Shown here: positions 14,433 to 17,253 of the stretch, in pieces
How the letters are laid out: every line of letters starts with the position of its first letter
Numbering within the stretch: position 1 is the stretch's first letter
Source of the DNA: an uncultured Eubacteriales bacterium
Lineage (GTDB): Bacteria > Bacillota > Clostridia > Oscillospirales > Acutalibacteraceae
DNA: 17,253 bases
Reading direction: 5' to 3'
NCBI GenBank assembly: GCA_934486705.1
Contig: CAKSQS010000055.1
Coordinates: forward strand, 1-17,253
Notes under the pieces: generated by a model
The model's database searches: none
The model's input: the letters and a program-made list of their open reading frames with translations, nothing else
Told to the model about the DNA's origin: nothing
Program-made: the position numbers and the translations under genes

Positions 14433-15128
14433 ATGGAAAGCTTAAAGCTTTATGACACCATTTCATTTTACAGAAAAAGGCAAGGTTTAACGCAGGAGGA
14501 ACTTGCAAAAAAATTAGGCGTGACCAATCAATCGGTATCCAAATGGGAGTCGGCGCAGTGCTGCCCGGATATAGGTTTATTGCCGATGCTTGCAGATATT
14601 TTTGAAATCAGCATTGACGAGCTGTTCGGACGAAAAAACGAAAAAGAGATACACTATGACCTTTGCTCTGAGCTTCCCTGGAATGACGATAATACCATTC
14701 GGGTTTTCAGGACTTTAGGAAAGAATATTTTAGAATCTACCGACGAAAACGGATGGATCAACATATCATTTCCAAAGGAATGCAACGAAAAGACCCGGCA
14801 ATATTTTAAGGTCGAAGTTATGGGCAATTTAAACTGTGACGCGAGCATTAACGGTGATGTTGTGTGCCAAGGAAACATTGAATGCAACGACATCAACGGC
14901 GATGTCAAAGAATGTCGCGGCAATATTTCCGCTGCCGGAGATATCAACGGCAAAGTGAGTTGCGGGAATAATGTGTCTTGTGGTGATAATATTTCCGGCA
15001 ACGTCAGCTGTGGGGATAATGTGGCTTGCGGAAAAAGCATTGAAGGCGATGTGTACTGCGGCGGCAAGGTCGAATGCCGGGAAATTAAGGGCAACGTGGA
15101 ATGCCAAGGCGATATTATTTATAAATAA
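14433..15128 (+). CDS. XRE-family regulator with a Cys-rich beta-helix-like repeat tail
   Basis: A 231-residue protein. Residues about 7-62 are a Cro/C1-type HTH (TQEELAKKLGVTNQSVSKWE), ending in ISIDELFG. A linker (66-126) follows. Residues 127-231 are an imperfect repeat with a 16-residue period built from G-D/N-V-x-C-G and N-V/I-x-C units. Cys stands at 145, 161, 177, 193, 209 and 224, and in a second ladder at 135, 151, 183, 199 and 215, with Ala at the 167 position. This resembles a short right-handed beta-helix of bactofilin type, a fold known to polymerise. Similar HTH-repeat fusions exist in Clostridia without known function. The ladders could bind metal or respond to redox; this is inference. 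The ribosome site is strong (AGGAGGG, seven bases) and a palindrome TGTAGCTACA lies upstream. Confidence 0.85.
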   Translation: MESLKLYDTISFYRKRQGLTQEELAKKLGVTNQSVSKWESAQCCPDIGLLPMLADIFEISIDELFGRKNEKEIHYDLCSELPWNDDNTIRVFRTLGKNILESTDENGWINISFPKECNEKTRQYFKVEVMGNLNCDASINGDVVCQGNIECNDINGDVKECRGNISAAGDINGKVSCGNNVSCGDNISGNVSCGDNVACGKSIEGDVYCGGKVECREIKGNVECQGDIIYK

Positions 15129-15145
15129 AATGCAAATTCATACCT

Positions 15146-15173
15146 AACCAACCTCAAAAAATTCCGACTATAT
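15146..15173 (+). promoter_or_regulatory. Putative ECF-type promoter of the third sigma-like gene
   Basis: AACC (15146-15149; a second AACC follows at 15150-15153), 18 bases from the first, then CTATAT (15168-15173). It begins 18 bases after the preceding stop codon. Confidence 0.45.
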
Positions 15174-15178
15174 AGGCG

Positions 15179-15190
15179 TAATGATCATTA
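15179..15190. promoter_or_regulatory. Palindrome TAATGATCATTA before the third sigma-like gene
   Basis: A perfect 12-base palindrome at the position equivalent to GAAAGCTTTC before genes 1 and 2, but with a different sequence. Confidence 0.4.
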
Positions 15191-15208
15191 TGAAATTTAA
15201 GGTGCGAA

Positions 15209-16849
15209 ATGAAAACAAATGAAATATTAAAGCTGATCGGTGACAAAGCGTTTCTTGATAAAATTTATCAGTTCTCTTACAGAAGATGTAACACTTCTTA
15301 TGAGGCGGAGGATCTATGCTCGGACATTATTCTCGCCGTAATATCAGCCGTACATAAGCAAGAAAGCATTGAAAATTTTTATGCTTTTGTGTGGACTGTT
15401 GCCCGCAGAATTTACGCCGATTTTTGCGAGAACAGGACGAAGCTGCGGCAGGTATACTGCGAAGATGCCTTGAATTTTGAGCTTTCGGAAAAGGAAAACG
15501 GGATTGACAGATTGATTGAGAAAACAAGCGATCGGAAAATCTTGAAAAGAATCTTTGCCGAGATCGCATTTTTAGCAAAGGCTTACCGAGAGGTCATGGT
15601 GCTTTATTATCTTGATGAAATGAAGGTAAAAGATATAGCAAAAAAGCTCGGTATAGGCGAAACCACCGTAAAACAGCGTTTGTTTTTTGCACGAAATACC
15701 GTCAGAAAAGAGGTTGAAATTATGAATGAAAGAAATTTATCCTTAAAACCGGTGTCGTTGGCGTTTATCGGAACGGGAAATCCCAGCGGTAACGATCCGC
15801 GAACAAAAGCGGAGCGGATCTTATCGCAAAATCTTGTTTACGCCTGCAAAGATAAGGCAAAAAGCGCCAAGGAACTTTCCGATGAGCTTTGCGTACCCAT
15901 GCCATATATTGAGGACGAGCTGGAAATTCAGCTGAAAGGCGAAAATGGCAGCTACGGACTTTTGCGCAAAATGGGTGACAAATATATATCCAATGTGATT
16001 ATTGTAGAAAACAGCGAGTTTAACGAAGCGGGAAAAATCTACACAAAGCATTTAGATGAGCTGTGCGAAAAGCTGAAAAATCACTTGCAATCGCACCGCG
16101 AGGAATTTTTGAATTTTTCCTATTTAAGCCGCCAAACCGATTTGCGATTTATCCTTTGGACATTGATAAGCGAATCAGTCTGGCACCTTAAAGACCGTGT
16201 AGATGAAATTCTTGAAACTGAATATTTCAAAGAAGTAAACCAACCTCAACGAAAATTCACAACTGTCTGCGTCGCCATTCCATACGGTGCGTCTTACAGC
16301 GTTCGGTTTTACGGCTGCGACGGCAACGAAACGCACGATTTCTGTGGCTATTCTTATGTTTTTATACGCAATATTTACGGCAAAAGAATGGACAGACACT
16401 TTTATTGCGGCCAAACGATCACCAACGACGAAAAGTTGCGGTTAACACTGAAAGCAATCGGTGGAATGGATATAAATACGCTTGATGAAACGCAAAGAGA
16501 AATTGCTGCAAAAGCGATTGAATGCGGCTTTTTAAGAAAAAACGGGGAAATGTTAGAGCCGCGGATCGTTGCGATTGAACAAAAGGACTGGGAGAATTTC
16601 CGCAATCTTCTTTGTGAGTACTATGACTCCATTGAGGATATTGCAAAAGAGATTGCCGAAGAGATGTATGCCTATATGCTTTCGCACATTCAAAAGCACC
16701 TTTTAAATGAATACAAATCATATAACCTGTTGGTTTCCGGTATCAACCTTTTGAACGATCTGATTGAAAAGTGCATTGCCGAAGATCTGCTAACAGAGCC
16801 TCAACAAAGAATCGGTCCGGAGGGTGTATTGCTGGTGGTTGAAAGATAA
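15209..16849 (+). CDS. Sigma-70 family (ECF-like) sigma factor with winged-helix and large C-terminal extension, paralogue 3
   Basis: A 546-residue protein. Region 2 shows AEDLCSDI (33-40) and FVWTVARRIYADF. The region 4 HTH is about 140-159 (VKDIAKKLGIGETTVKQRLF). Met172 begins the second half. The winged-helix-like unit is about 219-265 (SAKELSDELCVPMPYIEDE, then GDKYISNVII), closest to that of paralogue 1, as is the shared LSQN segment before it. The C-terminal roughly 280 residues are uncharacterised, with a Gly/Cys/aromatic patch (RFYGCDGNETHDFCGYSY). The ribosome site AAGGTG stands before ATG 15209. An internal AAAGAGG-N8-ATG (15722) again marks the junction. It is followed by repeat copy 2 with a terminator. 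Together with paralogue 1 it seems to be a duplicated promoter-gene-repeat unit. Confidence 0.82.
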   Translation: MKTNEILKLIGDKAFLDKIYQFSYRRCNTSYEAEDLCSDIILAVISAVHKQESIENFYAFVWTVARRIYADFCENRTKLRQVYCEDALNFELSEKENGIDRLIEKTSDRKILKRIFAEIAFLAKAYREVMVLYYLDEMKVKDIAKKLGIGETTVKQRLFFARNTVRKEVEIMNERNLSLKPVSLAFIGTGNPSGNDPRTKAERILSQNLVYACKDKAKSAKELSDELCVPMPYIEDELEIQLKGENGSYGLLRKMGDKYISNVIIVENSEFNEAGKIYTKHLDELCEKLKNHLQSHREEFLNFSYLSRQTDLRFILWTLISESVWHLKDRVDEILETEYFKEVNQPQRKFTTVCVAIPYGASYSVRFYGCDGNETHDFCGYSYVFIRNIYGKRMDRHFYCGQTITNDEKLRLTLKAIGGMDINTLDETQREIAAKAIECGFLRKNGEMLEPRIVAIEQKDWENFRNLLCEYYDSIEDIAKEIAEEMYAYMLSHIQKHLLNEYKSYNLLVSGINLLNDLIEKCIAEDLLTEPQQRIGPEGVLLVVER

Positions 16850-16858
16850 AACCGACTT

Positions 16859-17049
16859 CAATCTTCTTGTTTATAGAAAGCATTATTATTTTTAAACTAA
16901 AAATTTTGCAACAAAACGCGGCGGGAAGTAATTTCCTGCCGCTAATTTTTTATATAACCAAATTATGATTTGAAACAAGGTTCGGGAATTTAAAATTTTA
17001 GATAGAGATATTTTATCTTTTCATATCCCGAACAATGTATGATTCAGAT
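16859..17049. repeat. 191-bp non-coding direct repeat, copy 2
   Basis: Same length as copy 1 (11155-11345), with the central block around the terminator (16909-16964) essentially identical. Here the distal stem GTTCGGGA with TCCCGAAC is perfect, while copy 1 has a mismatch. It begins 9 bases after the sigma-like gene's stop codon. Confidence 0.85.
16918..16951 (+). terminator. Terminator of the third sigma-like gene, within the repeat
   Basis: GCGGCGGGAA (16918-16927) pairs with TTCCTGCCGC (16933-16942, one G-U), followed by TAATTTTTT. Confidence 0.75.
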
Positions 17050-17065
17050 ACAGCGTTAAGCTGTG

Positions 17066-17083
17066 TTGTTTGCATGCAAACAA
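17066..17083. repeat. 18-bp perfect palindrome beside repeat copy 2
   Basis: TTGTTTGCATGCAAACAA reads the same on both strands. A smaller inverted repeat ACAGC/GCTGT (17050-17064) lies between it and the 191-bp repeat. It could be an operator or recombination site; nothing decides. Confidence 0.5.
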
Positions 17084-17100
17084 AGGGTGTTTTTTGTTGC

Positions 17101-17134
17101 AAAAAAATTCCCGTCCTTTTTAAAGGGCGGGAAT
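17101..17134 (-). terminator. Terminator of the minus-strand gene at the right edge
   Basis: ATTCCCGTCC and GGGCGGGAAT arms (within 17107-17134) form a stem with one G-T pair. On the minus strand it is followed by seven T (17107-17101). It begins 14 bases after that gene's stop codon. Confidence 0.75.
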
Positions 17135-17147
17135 CGGATAAAGTAAA

Positions 17148-17252
17148 TTATGCTTTTTGCTTTACACTTTTTTTATGCAGATAACGGCTGTAATAGTCAA
17201 GCGCAGTGATAATATATTCCTCTGCTTTGGCGTCTGGCGTGCCTTGAGGGAT
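17148..17252 (-). CDS. C-terminal end of an unrecognised minus-strand protein (partial)
   Basis: The last 34 codons of an open frame that enters from the right edge, stopping at TAA (17150-17148). The translation includes GTPDAKAEEYIITALDYY and ends in a basic tail (KKSVKQKA). It is helical and soluble, and too short to assign. The terminator just behind its stop on the same strand supports it as a real gene. It converges with the regulator array. Confidence 0.6.
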   Translation of the reverse strand: MPQGTPDAKAEEYIITALDYYSRYLHKKSVKQKA

Positions 17253-17253
17253 A

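Noticed and set aside
14654..15094. 146-codon minus-strand ORF opposite the Cys-rich repeat tail
   Set aside because: A shadow of the repetitive coding sequence; no ribosome site or independent signal.
14811..15128. CRISPR-like or tandem DNA repeat
   Set aside because: The periodicity is at the protein level (48 bases) with variable codons; it is a coding repeat, not an array with spacers.

Overview
The window looks like an accessory region of a low-to-medium GC Clostridia (Bacillota) chromosome, probably a gut Oscillospiraceae/Lachnospiraceae-type organism. This rests on strong GGAGG-type ribosome sites, TTGACA/TATAAT promoters, many U-tailed hairpin terminators, clostridial-style XRE regulators and long sigma-like proteins. 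No rRNA, tRNA, CRISPR array or transposase is visible.

Left part (1-7260), DNA maintenance genes with signs of decay. It holds the 3' part of a very acidic low-complexity protein whose last codons seem to be in the wrong frame, an HU nucleoid protein, and a DUF3800 gene followed by its own consensus promoter and a short terminator-ended RNA. Then come a RecD2-like protein that has lost the central ATPase part in frame, an intact-looking RecJ exonuclease translationally coupled to it, an unrecognised 291-residue protein, and the C-terminal remnant of a MazF/PemK toxin gene. This resembles a cargo or backbone segment of an integrated conjugative element or phage-like island, but no integration or transfer gene is in view.

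Middle (7380-9340), small defence/toxin-antitoxin modules. A solitary DUF2442 protein ends in a 24-bp hairpin terminator. After it comes an AbiE type IV system (AbiEi regulator/antitoxin and AbiEii nucleotidyltransferase toxin, ATGA overlap), driven by a consensus promoter that carries two related inverted repeats, as expected for AbiEi autorepression.

Right part (9380-17050), an array of regulators. Three paralogous proteins of about 530-550 residues (sigma-70 region 2 and region 4, then a winged-helix-like segment and a long uncharacterised C-terminal part) alternate with two XRE regulators. One XRE protein has a TPR-like tail; the other has a Cys-studded beta-helix-like repeat tail. All three sigma-like genes have an AACC-N17/18-CTATAT motif upstream, which resembles an ECF-type promoter, and all three have an internal Shine-Dalgarno plus ATG exactly where the sigma part ends. 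Short palindromes lie between promoter and start codon in every gene of the array. A 191-bp non-coding segment, about 90% identical by eye, follows the first and the third sigma-like gene, although their proteins are far more diverged. The array looks like a self-regulating, duplicating regulatory system of unknown output. The window ends in the C-terminus of an unrecognised minus-strand gene with its own terminator.
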